Shown one piece after another: positions 1 to 11,549 of a DNA stretch of 64,000 bases. The stretch spans positions 306,511-370,510 of the forward strand of contig MU277673.1 of NCBI GenBank assembly GCA_022385805.1, in the 5' to 3' direction. This DNA comes from Pilatotrama ljubarskyi (lineage: Eukaryota; Basidiomycota; Agaricomycetes; Polyporales; Polyporaceae). Each line of letters begins with the position of its first letter. Within the stretch, counting starts at the first letter, position 1. Made by a program: the position numbers and the translations under genes. The notes under the pieces were generated by a model. The model ran no database searches and was not told the origin of the DNA. It saw nothing but the letters and a program-made list of their open reading frames with translations.

Positions 1-438
1 GGCAAGTTCAGGGCGACCACTCTCCCATTATTGTCCCGCTCCACCAAGGTCTCGATTTCCTCAGGGGTGAACTTGCCCAATCCCTCCGTCTCGAACGAAA
101 GCACAAGCTTGGTTGGAGCGAACCACTGGCAGATAATCACTGACGCGCGCATGCCTCCTAAACAACCGTGCTCTCTCGCGGACGCATTACAAGCACGTAC
201 CGAGTAGCGCACCGAACGCCCCTTTGCTATACCGGATCCCCTCATAGTAGACCTTGCGCGCAGTGCGGAACGGCAGGAGCTTGAGCGGGAGCAACACGAC
301 GAATTGCGAGCCATTGATCATGAGACATCCGAAGATAAATACGGTGAGGAAAGCGAGTGCATGCACGACCTGCCGCCATGTGCGGCGCGGGCGCGCGGCA
401 ATGGGGAGGGTATAGAGCTCTGGCGCTGCTGCAGTCAT
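1..438 (-). CDS. Membrane-bound lysophospholipid acyltransferase, 5' part
   Basis: This is the 5' part of a gene that runs off the left edge of the window. Exon 1 (201-438) starts at the ATG at 438 and encodes a hydrophilic N-terminus followed by a hydrophobic segment (about residues 20-50) of the kind that anchors AGPAT/LCLAT acyltransferases in the ER or mitochondrial membrane. A 43-nt GTACGT...TAG intron (158-200) leads in frame to exon 2 (1-157). Exon 2 reads 'GGMRASVIICQWFAPTKLVL' followed by a charged stretch, matching the region just before the first PlsC motif in fungal Cst26-like acyltransferases. The catalytic HX4D block lies outside the window, so the substrate (lysophosphatidate, lysophosphatidylinositol or lysocardiolipin) cannot be decided. 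The family call is by resemblance to known fungal sequences; the splice is clear. Confidence 0.7.
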
Positions 439-1127
439 GCGCGCTGGATGCTGGGGACCAGAGACGATGGTTGCACGCCGGCAGAGGTAGGGGGCGAGGG
501 CGGGCGGGGGACCGCTGGGTGGCTGCTGTGGTCTGCGCACAGGACCGCGGGCGCTGTCGCCGCCACAGACTCGGCGGGACTCGTCAGCGCGGCTTGCCCA
601 CGCTCCTGCAGCGCGGCGGCAGTTCGCATTCGAGGACCTTCGCATTCGTCATTCCATTGACGAATACCGGCCTGTCGGTCCAGAAGAGCAGAATCACCGG
701 CCCTTGCCCCGTATCATACGTTCCGAGAGCAGTCAGGGACACTAGCGCTGCGCAGGCAGAGGGAGTACGTCAAAGGATCTGCGAGGCATGGAAGGGGGAG
801 ACAGAGCAGAGGGGTGACGTTCAGATCAGTTCCGTGTCGTGTGTGCAAGCTCCCCCATGAGACCGCTGAGGGTTTTCCTTGAAGGCACTGACGAAGAGCG
901 GAAGCCTCGCCGGCGTGAGCACTCATTCCGGACTTTTTGATCGCTTCGCAGGTCAGCCGAGCTTGGCTGAAGCGCGTCGTCGGAATGACTCTAGATCTAC
1001 TCTGAGTGTGGCACGCGACGCGAGCTCGGTGTGTATATACAGGTCGGTTTGTATGTGGTGCGAAAGCCTCGAAAAGGACGACTGCCTCTTGGACCGCCAT
1101 TCCCAAAGCTGGCTCCGAGGATCTTCG
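439..1127. other. Intergenic region upstream of acyltransferase
   Basis: This is non-coding sequence between the acyltransferase start and the permease stop. It holds the acyltransferase promoter and the permease 3' UTR. Open frames here are GC-rich shadow frames with no recognisable protein. No TATA box or clear repeat was seen. Confidence 0.5.
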
Positions 1128-3124
1128 TTAACAAGTGAACGGCCGTCCCACCAGGCCGTCTCTGTAAGCGTCTGCGATTAGCTAGAGGCAGATTTACAAA
1201 GCACACGTCAGTAGTTGATCCCGAAGGTGATGGCAGTTACTGAATACCTTGATCGAGACGTATGTTCCAGCAACACACATGAATGCTCCCGCAAGAACGG
1301 TCCAGGATGCGACCATGGTGCCGAACCAATTACGTTTCAGCGCATGCACCCCGCCCTTGAGGTAGAAGGTGTCGTGCAGCCAAAAGAAACCGGCGATGCC
1401 GTAGGTGTACCACGAGGCGAAGAGCGACGCGGTGATGCCTGTCAGATAGGAGAAGATCGGCACGGCGGTGGCTAGAACGAACGCGAGGACGGTCGCGGCA
1501 AAACAGAGGGCGACCCAGATCGTCCAGCCCAGTGTGGTATGCGAATACACATGGTGGGAGTGACGGAAAAAGCGGAAGAACACGAGTTTGGCTGCTGCAT
1601 GGGCGTAGAGAGCGCCAGAGCTGGTCCAGAGGTCAGCCCAAATGTACGATCTAGGCGGGGCTGGGGTACGTGCATCAAGAAATTGACCATCCCAATAGCA
1701 AACGTGATCTTGGACCAAACAGGCGGCAATGAGAACAGCGCGGGAGAGGCGACTGTATTACCGAGGTACACGTAGACGACGACGCTGAAAACGGCATAAA
1801 AGGTGGTCGAAAACCCTTGCAAAACCCAAGCAGCCTACGGCGAAAGGTCAGCGAGGCGAAGAAAGTGGCATCTTTCCATACCTTCTTGGCATCCTGCGGG
1901 TTCTGCATCTCAGATATGAGGATGAAGAACCTGTTGGCTATCAGTAACCTACCACATAGACGCAACGCACATCTCACATGAAATGCCCTGTGTTCCACCA
2001 GCATTGAGCAAGGTCGTCGCGAGATCAAAGGATTGTACTCTCACCTGCATATGCGAACACCTGGTAGGGTGGAGTGGTGAGTCTAGGAACTGACAGGACA
2101 TTGAAGAATCGTACCGGCCCCGTTATGGCAAGGAAAGCCTCATAGAAAGTAGTAGGTACGGTCGCAACGATAGTGCGATTAGGAACCGGATTTGCACCCG
2201 CCCCTATCATGGCGAGGACACCGCAGACGGTGATAAAGACGGCACTGAACATGCCGAGCCAATTCAGACTTCCGAGGGTACGAGGGAGGCTCAAGAGGAA
2301 CGCAGCCGTGGAGAAGATCCCAAGCAACGCCGTGGCACATAGGCCGTTGTCGGACAATGTTGACAGGGCTTGTTGGCCTGAAAGGACCTCTGACCCCTAG
2401 AGAGGTGGGATGAGACCCCAAGACTGCGCGAGGAGTTGACTGCACTGACAACAGCGAATACACCGAAGATGATAGTTCCAGCAGACAGGATCTCTCGGCC
2501 TATGGGTCCAAAGATGATGTATCCGGCATCGCCTGGACTCCTGATAATTAGTAGTATTCTCGGGTAAAGTGAACCCAAGCGGCCCACCCATATTATGCAC
2601 CTCAGGATGGTTCAGTTTGAAATCTACGAGCAGTAAAGCGGTGTACAACGCAAATACTCCCAAGAATATTGTCAACACCAAAGAAGGCACGACTCCTGTT
2701 GGACATTGCGCACGAGGATATGGTTCAATAGATCAGGCAACTCCCAGATATGCCGCGACCGTGAAGCGCACCGACAGCAGCCATGGCGTTGGGGAGTGTG
2801 AGCATGCCGTTACTGACAATCTCAGCGATCATGAATGCGGCAACAAACTGGGCTCTGATTCAGTAGGCAAGTACTGGCAGTAGGCATGAGAAGTGCCGTT
2901 GGGATTATCGTACTCACTGGCCACGTTAGAGTTTTGTAGCGGATATCATGGCCTGCTTCGTCGCCGAAGACATCTTCTACTGTACCCTTCTCTATGGATT
3001 CGGAAGGTGGTATGCCTGCACCGTCCTCAGACGTTGCACTGGCAGTAGCCTCCGGTTTGTGCTCAGCGACAGCTGCCAGTGCCATGGTGTGTTGGCAGGA
3101 GGAACGGGCTTTTGTGGACGACAT
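1128..3124 (-). CDS. Amino-acid permease, AAAP family (Mtr-like)
   Basis: This is a multi-spanning neutral/aromatic amino-acid transporter of the fungal Mtr type (Pfam Aa_trans), expected in the plasma membrane. The cytosolic N-terminus carries the family block 'VFGDEAGHDIRYKTLTWP', followed by 'EIVSNGMLTLPNAMAAVG' of the first helix and about ten further hydrophobic segments. The C-terminus, 'DAYRDGLVGRPFTC', lies in a separate last exon (1128-1181) and is typical of the family. The start is the ATG at 3124; two codons upstream are only GTG. I reconstruct about ten exons. They include a 10-nt exon (1978-1987) and an intron (1621-1673) whose only frame-compatible donor is GC (GCACGT). No GT donor joins 'GMVNFL' to 'SGALYAHAAAK' in frame. 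Function is secure at family level; substrate is inferred. Confidence 0.85.
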
Positions 3125-3677
3125 CACCACCTCAGGCGTGCTTCTATCTGCTTATCAAGACCAGGCATAGAGGCACAAGCTAGTTAGGCTGCTTGCGACG
3201 CGACGATGTGCTCCGTACCTCCGCTGGAGCTTCTCATGGGCACAAATTAGCACTCCGTCAGCGTCACCTCACCTGCTTCGATGTCATCCTCGGGTTCCGG
3301 ATCATCCGCGATCAAAGTGCGGCCGTAGTCGAGCTGATAAGTGCATTTGAAGCCGGGCCCACGAGTGAATCTTCCAGCCTGGCCGTGCTACACCGAGGAG
3401 TCGGAGGTGCAGACCAGGTGCAGACTGAGACCGTTGAGACCCGAGTCGCGCGTAAGCGCCGAAGCGCATCTTGAGTCTCGTGACCCCAGTTACAGTAGCG
3501 CCCACAAGCGCCCACGGGACTCACCTCACGCCCTGTCGCTCGGACTGTGCCCGTCTCAGTTCTGTACGGCATGGCACCCGTGTGCACTAGCACGGTCGAG
3601 CTGGTCCCTGGCTGCGAGCCCTATCACCTCCTCTTGTCTTCCAACCACTGACATCGCTTGCATTGTCCGCAGCTCCC
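3125..3677. other. Divergent promoter region, permease / F-box gene
   Basis: The 553 bp lie between the divergent starts of the permease and the F-box gene. No TATA element or repeat stands out. A CCGCAG just before the F-box ATG could be the acceptor of a 5'-UTR intron. Confidence 0.45.
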
Positions 3678-4820
3678 ATGGACACCCCCCGCGCTGCCCC
3701 TGTCCTCGTCGACGACCTTATCCCTATCATCCTCGAGAGTGAGGATCACTGGTGGCCTAGGGATTTCCAGCGACTTGCTCTCGTATCTCCAGCATGGGTC
3801 TCACCCGTCCGGAAGCGACTCTACGCGCAACCATCCTTGCGGTCGTACCGTGCGTGCGGCTTGCTCGCGCGAACGTTCACGGAGAACCCAGATTTGCTGT
3901 CCTACGTGCAACGACTTGAGCTGTGTCCGACAGCCGACGAGGTTGGCGCACTGGACGAACGAGAGATGCAGAGCCTGCGGTGCATACTCGGGTTGAAGGG
4001 CTTAAAGTCCGTGACGCTGGGCGGGGACCTGGCTGTCGCTGCCCATAGATTCCTCACTGTCATGGTCGACACCCGCACCGTGACCGAGCTGCACATCGAC
4101 GGGTGCATGCTCACTGGAGGACGCTCCGATCCCCTAGCATCCGCTGTTCCGTCTCTCGAGTGGGACGACGCCATTGCCTTCAGGTTCCCCAACCTCCGCA
4201 GTCTTACCCTTAGCAACCTACTGCTCACAGTTATTCCTTCGATGATGGACCGTCCGGCTGGACTCACCCACCTGACGCTCAACAACGTAGACGTCGAGGC
4301 CGGCTCACTTCCTGACATCTGCCAAGGGTCCTGGGATACGCTGCGCGACCTGCGTATCATTCGCGGCACCACGGTCAAGATGCGCGACGACATCCGCTCT
4401 ATGCTGGAGATGTGCGAGAGCATTGAAACGCTGCTCCTCGACGCGTACGACCTATTATACCACCCCTGCATCTTTGATGAGGACGAGCCGCCCCTCTGTC
4501 CCAGCCTGCGGAAGCTCTGCATATCGGGTTTCGACGCCAGTGCCCACACTTTACGAGCCATCGCGCAAGCATGTCCGCAGCTCCAGGACCTCGCCGTGCT
4601 CGGGCGGATTGTCCGCATAAGTCTTGATGAATGGGCTTCCTTCGTGTCCTCCCGTACCTCGTCATCTCTACAACGCCTGATAGTCCCAGCTGGGACCCAC
4701 CGGCCCCCCTTCACATTCTGGTCATCAGACGAGCAAGTGGGCCTGCTCAAGGTCTGCGACGGGCAAGCTGTTACGCTGGCCAACCTGACATGCCAGAACA
4801 GTCCTCTTGCAGACTGGTGA
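3678..4820 (+). CDS. F-box/LRR-like protein, single exon
   Basis: An uninterrupted 380-residue frame starts at the ATG at 3678; the in-frame codon further upstream is TTG. The N-terminus (about residues 8-50) has the F-box-like pattern of basidiomycete F-box proteins: 'LVDDLIPIILES' followed by 'DFQRLALVSPAWVSPVRKRL'. The rest has irregular leucine-rich segments such as 'FPNLRSLTLSNLLLTVIP' and 'GLTHLTLNNVDVEAGSLP'. Such proteins are thought to link substrates to SCF ubiquitin ligases through Skp1, but the target here is unknown. It belongs to the same broad superfamily as the two F-box genes at 31-36 kb but is not a close copy of them. The lack of introns is unusual in this window. Confidence 0.75.
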   Translation: MDTPRAAPVLVDDLIPIILESEDHWWPRDFQRLALVSPAWVSPVRKRLYAQPSLRSYRACGLLARTFTENPDLLSYVQRLELCPTADEVGALDEREMQSLRCILGLKGLKSVTLGGDLAVAAHRFLTVMVDTRTVTELHIDGCMLTGGRSDPLASAVPSLEWDDAIAFRFPNLRSLTLSNLLLTVIPSMMDRPAGLTHLTLNNVDVEAGSLPDICQGSWDTLRDLRIIRGTTVKMRDDIRSMLEMCESIETLLLDAYDLLYHPCIFDEDEPPLCPSLRKLCISGFDASAHTLRAIAQACPQLQDLAVLGRIVRISLDEWASFVSSRTSSSLQRLIVPAGTHRPPFTFWSSDEQVGLLKVCDGQAVTLANLTCQNSPLADW

Positions 4821-5516
4821 GCCACTGTGCGTCCGTCTCTTCAATAGGAGCATAGTTCACAGTTACTGACGTATCTTCACACTCCAGTCACAGTATGAGC
4901 TCCTTGAGCGACCACCTCGCCCGACATCCCTCTAGCCTATACTGTTGGCTCGTGTGGACTACGTTTGTTTCTCGGCACTTGCCCTTTCGGACAGCACTGT
5001 ACTTTACCGCACTCCATACCCCTTGTCCCTGCAGGAACGTATGCGGGCGACACTCACGATCGCGATCTGCGCTGTCTGTTTCATGATCACCAACATTCCT
5101 GTCGCATATGTACTTGTACTCGCCCGTTTCTATGTATCCTGTATCCTCCTGTACTTCCAGTATGATCTATCGTCGCGCTCCGGACGACGGCACGGGTTCC
5201 ATCGTCCCGATATCGACCTGAGGTGGATAGCCGGAGGACGGCGGGGACGAATCGCCCGTTGGAAGCGAGTGCGCTAGGCGCCCAAGTGTTTGTTTCGGCG
5301 TGAAGGAGTGAGCGAGCGCGCAAGACCAGACTCTCGTCCTATCACTCAGATACCCCTTGCTCGCCGTCGCCGTCGCCGACAGCGACGCAGGTCTGCGACT
5401 GCCAGTGTCCGCGACGTAACACTCGCCTGGCCAGCAGCACTTCCTTTCTCTGCCGCCCTCATTCCTTCCCAGCCACGTTCGCTTCAGAAGTTTTCGATAG
5501 CACTACGCAACGTCAA
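4821..5516. other. Intergenic, no gene seen
   Basis: About 700 bp lie between the F-box gene and the alpha/beta hydrolase gene. Short open frames here have no hydrophobic core, motif or plausible splicing. The 3' half holds the hydrolase promoter and 5' UTR. Confidence 0.45.
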
Positions 5517-8500
5517 ATGTCGACCCGCGTCCTCGCGCACGATTCGCCCGCCTCCAACACTAGCGGGCCCTCCCAAGCCTCGCGGAAACCGCAAAAGAAA
5601 GCCTCTTTCCTCTCCTTGCGTCGCGAGCAGCGGTCGACCTCGTCCCCAGACCCTTCCGCTGGCCTAGCACGCTCCCACGCAGCGGACAAGTCGACGTCCC
5701 CGTCCGCATTCCATGCCTTCCAAGACGTGTCAAGGCCGGTCATTTCTCGCCCCACTGAGCTTGGCTCACGTAGCCATAACCGCCGCCCGTCCAAGACCGC
5801 CAGCTTGAGGCACGACGCCGGCTACTCGAAGAATACCCGCGAGCGCGAGCGCGAACGTGAACGCGGGGAGCAGCAGCAAGTAGGGAGGGAAAGGGAGATT
5901 GACCTCGGGTTTGTCGACTTCCCGAGCCTCGACGAGCGGTCGTCCCGCTCTCGCGGGGGTGAGAGCGCGAAGGCCCGTTCGCGCGTGCGGTCAGGCCCAT
6001 CTGGCAGTCGAGCCTTCCCAGGCCATGTAAACGGCGACTTCTACAGCTATCCCATCCGCGACTCCAATTCCTCCTCCCTCAGCCACTTCACGGATACGCC
6101 GCAGACGCCTGTCGACGAGTCTTACTTCCGCGATCCGGTCTTCGGCTCTCAGGTCGTCGTCGCCGCGCCCATCTCGGGTGTGGAGACGATGGACGCGTTG
6201 GTGGACGGTATGAATCACTTTGGCGGTGACGACCACTTCATGGGCATGGGGGGCATGTCGGCGCGCTCCAAGTTCTCTGCAAAGTCTGGGTTCCATCCGC
6301 TCTACCACCCCCCGCTGCCCACTCCGCCACCTGGCGTGACGCTGGGAGGTGCATTGCCTCGAAAAGCAGCAACGAGAGCTCGAGATTCGGACGGGGAAGA
6401 GGACGAAGACACGACACGTACGCGGTCTCCTCCGCCGAAGCCGCGGAAGAATCAGCGTCCCCCACCGTCTCGCTCCGATACTATCCGCCCTGACACGGCC
6501 GACACCATCAAGAGCGTGCCCTCGCCCCGGCCGTCGTTGAGCCCTTCGACCGAGAGCTACACACGGCGTCCACAGACATCCCCGCAGAGGACGGTCGCGC
6601 CCTCGATCTCCGAGATCATCCGCGCACATGCGCCTCCTGAACAGCAGGTGCGCTCCCGGAAGAGCTCCTATGCTACCAGTTACGGTCATGGGTCCCAATA
6701 TACGCATAGCAAGCAGACGGAGCCTGAGCCAGTGGTCGAGCCTCCCGTCACTGAGGACGAGGGAGAACTCATATCGAGGTCTTCCGTCGACACGCTTGCG
6801 GAGGAAATCCAGCGGACCATTCAGGCCCAAAAGCGAGCCTCCGTTGCTCCTCGCGCCTTGCACAAGGCGCGCTCATTCCAGCACCCACAGGCCAACGCGG
6901 AGACCTCTCGTCCTGCATCATCGCCTCGTACCGATTCTCGCCGCGAGTCGTCCATCTTCTCCTACTCTACGACCATCTCCGACCAGCCTGCCCTTCCTCC
7001 TCTCGACATGATGGGCCTCACTAAGGTCCCTGTAAATTCCCCCTCGCAGACCATCGCGCAATATCTGCGCTCCACTCGCTTGACTACTCTTCTCCGTCTT
7101 ACCCGTTCCCCGCACGCATCGCGGGGCAATCCGCTCACTGTGAGTTTGTCTGATCTGGGGAGTCCCACTGGCTTCCCTCTTGTTGTCTTCCTGGGTCTGG
7201 GGTGTGTGCGTCACATCATGGGTTTGTACGATGAGATGGCGGAATGTATGGGGATCAGGCTCATCACGATCGACCGGTGAGCGTGCATGCATGTGCTGTG
7301 GCCCCTGCGCATGCGACGCTGACTATATGCTATAGCTGGGGATTAGGGCGCACCGATGTCCCAAGGAACAAGTCCGCAAAGGGAATCCCGGAGTGGGCTG
7401 GCGTCGTGGAAGAGGTGCTCGACCAGCTCAACATCGACCAGTGTAGCATCATGGCGCACTCTGCCGGCGCACCATATGCGATGGCATTTGCCAACAGGTT
7501 CCCAGAGCGGATTAGGGGTGAAGTCTGCCTGCTAGCCCCGTGGGTCGCTGGCGGCGAAGGCGGTGAGTCGGTCTTCGTGCCCATGGTAGACTAGCGGCTT
7601 ATCATCGAACCAGGTGGATATAAGTGGCTCAAGTATGTACCGAACGGACTGCTCAAGACTGCGCAAGCGGCGGAGTGGAAGGTCCAGGCGTGGATGCTAG
7701 GTAAACCACCGACCATCGCCTTCGAGGGCATCGGCTTTGACGTCAAGAGGGCGCCGGCAACGCCTTCGACAAATTCTTCAATGTCTGCTCTTGACTCCTA
7801 TCAGTCACCTCCGAACACTGCCTCAACTATCACGCCTACGCGGACGCCTTCACAGGATCAGGAGCCACGCCCAAGCACATCATCTGCTGCCTTCAGCGAG
7901 TACGACGACCTGCGCGATTTCGAAGGCTGCTTCGAGAGTCGTAGCACTCTTGGACGGACGAGCTCGAGTTCGCAGAGGAAGAGGGTCGTCAGTGAGAGCA
8001 AGTTTGGGTCTGCGGCGAATTCTACCTCGAGAAAACCTTCAAAAGGCTTCCTCGGGCGTTTCAAGACTGGATCTAGCAGTCAGCAAACAGGCAGCCCAAC
8101 GCCCGAGAAAGCTGGCAGCGGGGCCGGCAAGAAGCTCAAGGCCCTCCGGTCAATGGGCTCGCTGAAGGGCCGTTCACGACCGGGCACGGCCAGCAAACTG
8201 TCGGATCCACCTGTACCTACGCCGCCCTGGATACCTCCGCCGACTACGAACGGGAGTGAGATCGGTCTGGGGTTGGACCAGTTCGACTGGCCTAAGACAT
8301 CACTTCGTAGCTCGCAGTCGCCCTCTCCTCCCTCCAAACACAAAGACCTCCCGCCCTTGGATGTGTCCCAGGAGGCACGTTCGTGCAATCCGTCAACCCG
8401 TCTAGGCGGTCGACGTTCGATATCCTTCACTGCTGGCAGTCCTTCATCCCCCCCGCCTTTCGTTCACTCGCCACAGACAGCCAGTTCGAAGACCCCCAAC

Positions 8501-8872
8501 TCGGCACAGAGCTTCCAGGCCGCACTAGGCAACGCCTTGATTGCTGCGTCGCATTCCGAATCATCGAAGGGCACACATGGTGACCTCTTGCAGATCCTAA
8601 ACCATGACCGGCAGCCGTGGGGCTTCTCTTATGGGGCCTACCCCCATAACGTCCGAGTCTGGTATGGCGATAGGGACGAGAAAATCGCAGAGAACGCGGT
8701 GCGATGGATGGAAAGTGCCATGGGACCTGACAAGTGCCAGGTCAAGGTTATCAAGGGCGCCGATCACTCGCTCATGTTCAAGAGCTCGGTGGTGATCGAG
8801 GTCTTGGAACACATCGCCGAGTACTGGCGTGACTGTAAGCCTACTCCCTACCGTTCCGAAGTCGATTACTGA
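5517..8872 (+). CDS. Alpha/beta-hydrolase-fold protein with long disordered insertions
   Basis: Three exons (5517-7276, 7336-7562, 7614-8872) give a frame of 1081 residues. Residues 1 to about 480 are low-complexity, rich in Ser/Pro/Arg, and include a run of alternating Arg-Glu near residue 105. The hydrolase core follows: 'GFPLVVFLGLGCVRHIMG' (strand and oxyanion region), 'DRWGLGRTD' across intron 1, the nucleophile elbow 'IMAHSAGAPYA' (A-H-S-A-G instead of G-x-S-x-G), a probable acid in 'VWYGDRDEKI', and a terminal histidine in 'GADHSLMF'. A second Ser/Pro-rich insertion of about 270 residues separates the cap from the acid/His region. The last exon may instead splice at 8834 (GTAAGC...GCGCAG) to end soon after 'YWRD'. 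The catalytic triad looks complete, so it is probably an active serine hydrolase. The substrate is unknown. Confidence 0.75.
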
Positions 8873-9341
8873 TATTGCGCAGGGGATTAAACGTGTCTTA
8901 TTCGTTGCTTGCTGTCCCTGGTGTTCTCTTCGTGATTGTTGGATTATATACCTTTTCTGTGCAGATACCTTTGAGCTCCACCCGCGCTGTCTGATCGTTC
9001 ACGTCCTTCGATGTATCCCATACCATCACACTCCGCTTTTCGTACTATACTATGCGTCACCGCACTCCAGGATTAATCGCCCTTTTTCGCTCCTATAGTC
9101 CTTGTTTCGTAATTCTGTAGGATCTGAGGATGGCACACCGTTCAACAAAATTCGTTGTACAATTTGTTCACACTTCTGCTGCGTCGCCAGCTGATAACAT
9201 TCGCTTACACAGCCTTAGTATATTGACGCGCTGTCTGTGCGCATGCATGCGTTTCGAGGTGAAGGAAGCGAAGGGTCTGATTCACCCAATAAAAATCCGC
9301 ATACATAAAGACTAAAGCGTGTGTCACAGAAGCCCGTGTCA
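8873..9341. other. Convergent 3' region
   Basis: AT-richer sequence lies between the convergent hydrolase and membrane-protein genes and contains their 3' UTRs. No gene was seen. Confidence 0.45.
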
Positions 9342-10994
9342 TCAGGACGGCCGGACAGGCGACGAGTTGCGCGGGACGCGGTTTAGCCATGGTGAAGTGC
9401 TACTGAAGTTTGCTCGCAAGGGGCTTCTCGGGGGTACAGGAGGTACTGCGGGTAGCAGTCAGTGATTTCGTTGCGATCTGCAGGACATGTATACACTCAC
9501 GCATTGAGCGAGGCTGCGGTCGTGCCAAAATGTCCTCCGCGCTCCCACCGACGTCCTCAGGCGCGTCAAGCGGGACATCAGCCGCAGTCGTGTCTATGAA
9601 CGGATTCTGCGGCCTCATAGGAGCAAAGCTGGGCTGCTGAGGCACCGCGGCGGAAGCAGTACCCGCTTCGTTCATCAGACCGGCGAAGCCCTCCGGGTCC
9701 GCACGGCGACGGGCAGCTTGGTTCCTGATGAGTACGATGAGGACTGCGCCGAGCAATGCCAGCACCAGCACAGAGGCTGCCACCGCAATCACGATGATTG
9801 TAGACTTGGCGATGCCGCTTGTGGCTGGGGCGCCACCGTCAGAGGCTCCGGAGGTCCCGCTTGCAGCTGGCGCAGTGCCCGAAAAGATAGGCGACGCTGA
9901 GGGTTGTGGTGAGCCTGCGCCCTCGCCTGACTGCGTCGTAGAGGCGCTGTCGGTAGGCTGAGCACTCGTCCCAGACTGGCTTCTCCCTGGAGATTCACAG
10001 GTTAGTTGACTACTTCCTCAAGTTGTCTTAGTAGCGTCCGAACCTGTCGTCGTTGGCGTAGATGACGGTGAAGCGTCCGAGATTTGGGTCGACGTAGGAG
10101 AAGTTGGGCCGCTGCTAGTCCCCGTGTTGCCGTCGGTAGCAGTAGCTTAGTACCCAACGCTTGTGTCAATTCACCAGGAGATACACGAGAGAAGGCGACG
10201 ACGTACTTTGGGGGGCAGTCACTGTCACCGTCGGCAGGTTGAGGATGGCGGATGGTCCCTGCGTAGCAGAAGACGGATTGCTACTATCTGGTTGCATCCA
10301 ACATAAGGTCACTGACTGAGGCCCTCAGCTTTGTGTAGGCTGGTCGCGCACCTTGGGGGTCCACGGCCGCAATGACCGAGTTAAATGTGATCTGGCTAGC
10401 AGTACTGAACCGTTGATCCTGCAGGTTGACGACGCTGAGGAGATGCTGGACACTGGGATCGAGGTCAGTGAAGGAAAAGAGCGTGTCCTGAAGGAACAAG
10501 GTATGAGCGTGCGTATTGAGGGAGGGTGCGGTCTCTGCTCACTGGGGGTTGTGTCCCGTTCTCGGAATCATGGTGGGCATCAACGACTACAGCATCACCC
10601 CCTACAACACCATTGTCCAGGTCGATCTTGACGCAGTCAATGCAGGCAAGATACAACCCCCCACCGGCCACCTTGAATCCCTGGTAGAAGACAGCCGTTG
10701 CCTGTTCTGAGAAGTCCCCATCGACCTGATGAGCCTCAACCTAGCCCAACCGACAAGGAATTAGGAATACACACCGGGCAGCAGTATCTGCACTTCCGCC
10801 TTGAACGCGTTCGAGAATGCAAAGTGGGTCCCATCCTGGAACGTCGCCGCGCTCCATTCCGGCGTGAAGGATACTGAAGAACTAGTCAGGTCGAGAGTGA
10901 CGTTGGTCGGTGCACCAGCGGTGCCATAAGCGCAGAGTATAATTATAGAGAGAACTAGAAGGCAAGCATCTACAATAGCGGAGAAGAAAGACAT
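9342..10994 (-). CDS. Secreted-ectodomain single-pass membrane protein, function unknown
   Basis: The start ATG at 10994 encodes a signal peptide (hydrophobic 'ACLLVLSIIILCAYG'). It is followed by a lumenal/extracellular domain beginning 'APTNVTLDLTSSSVSFTP' and containing a paired-cysteine motif 'YLACIDC'. A Ser/Thr/Pro-rich, probably O-glycosylated linker comes next, then one transmembrane helix ('IAVAASVLVLALLGAVLIVL') and a cytosolic tail starting 'IRNQAARRRADPEG'. At least five introns join the exons in frame. The last intron (from the GTGAGT near 9502) gives a tail containing 'LPPVPPRSPL' and a stop at 9342; reading through without it stops at 9400 instead. This architecture is common among uncharacterised agaricomycete proteins and resembles Mid2-type wall sensors. 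That role is only a suggestion. Confidence 0.65.
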
Positions 10995-11549
10995 GAGGGA
11001 AAGGCGAAGAAGATGACCAGCATCGCGTACGGAGCGCACAAAGGGTTGAAGAGCAAAGTGGGGCCCAGCAAGCTGCGTCCGCGCTCTCGATAACCACGGG
11101 GGACGCCATCCGCGTCGTCATCATCACGGTCGGAAACCAGACAGTGAGAATAGGTCACAGCTCAGGTGCACTACGAGCACCGCTTGCCTGCGCGCATGGG
11201 AGCCAGGGAGACCAATCAGGAATGTCTTTGAATGATGATCATCCCGACAGATGCATTGGCATCAGCGCGATGTCCCATTTTGGACCTATGCAATGCCCGA
11301 AGTCTCATACCGACACACTCATCAGGAAACGCTTTGTCGAATGGCGACTCTTCATATCGACGTCATGATGAGATACTGGAGGGATACTAGAAATACACTT
11401 GGTTTGCGACATGGATGAGTGCAGAGACGGTGGTACAATGCGACGACCTACTACTATAGATGGCTATCATGGACTGCGGCGTACGCTTCGATTAGATGTG
11501 GTGTCCTGATTCCGATGCAGACAACTGTGTTTCAGCTTCGCTTGCCAGT
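10995..11549. other. Intergenic, no gene seen
   Basis: This region lies upstream of the membrane-protein gene and downstream of the erythromycin-esterase-like gene. Short open frames here are not supported by any motif. Confidence 0.45.

Noticed and set aside
3902..4825. A 307-codon minus-strand open frame
   Set aside because: It is fully antisense to the one-exon F-box gene, Ser/Arg-rich and featureless; a shadow of biased codon use.
5991..6863. A 290-codon minus-strand frame
   Set aside because: It is antisense to the disordered N-terminus of the alpha/beta hydrolase. Its Arg-rich, repeat-like translation is typical of a shadow frame.
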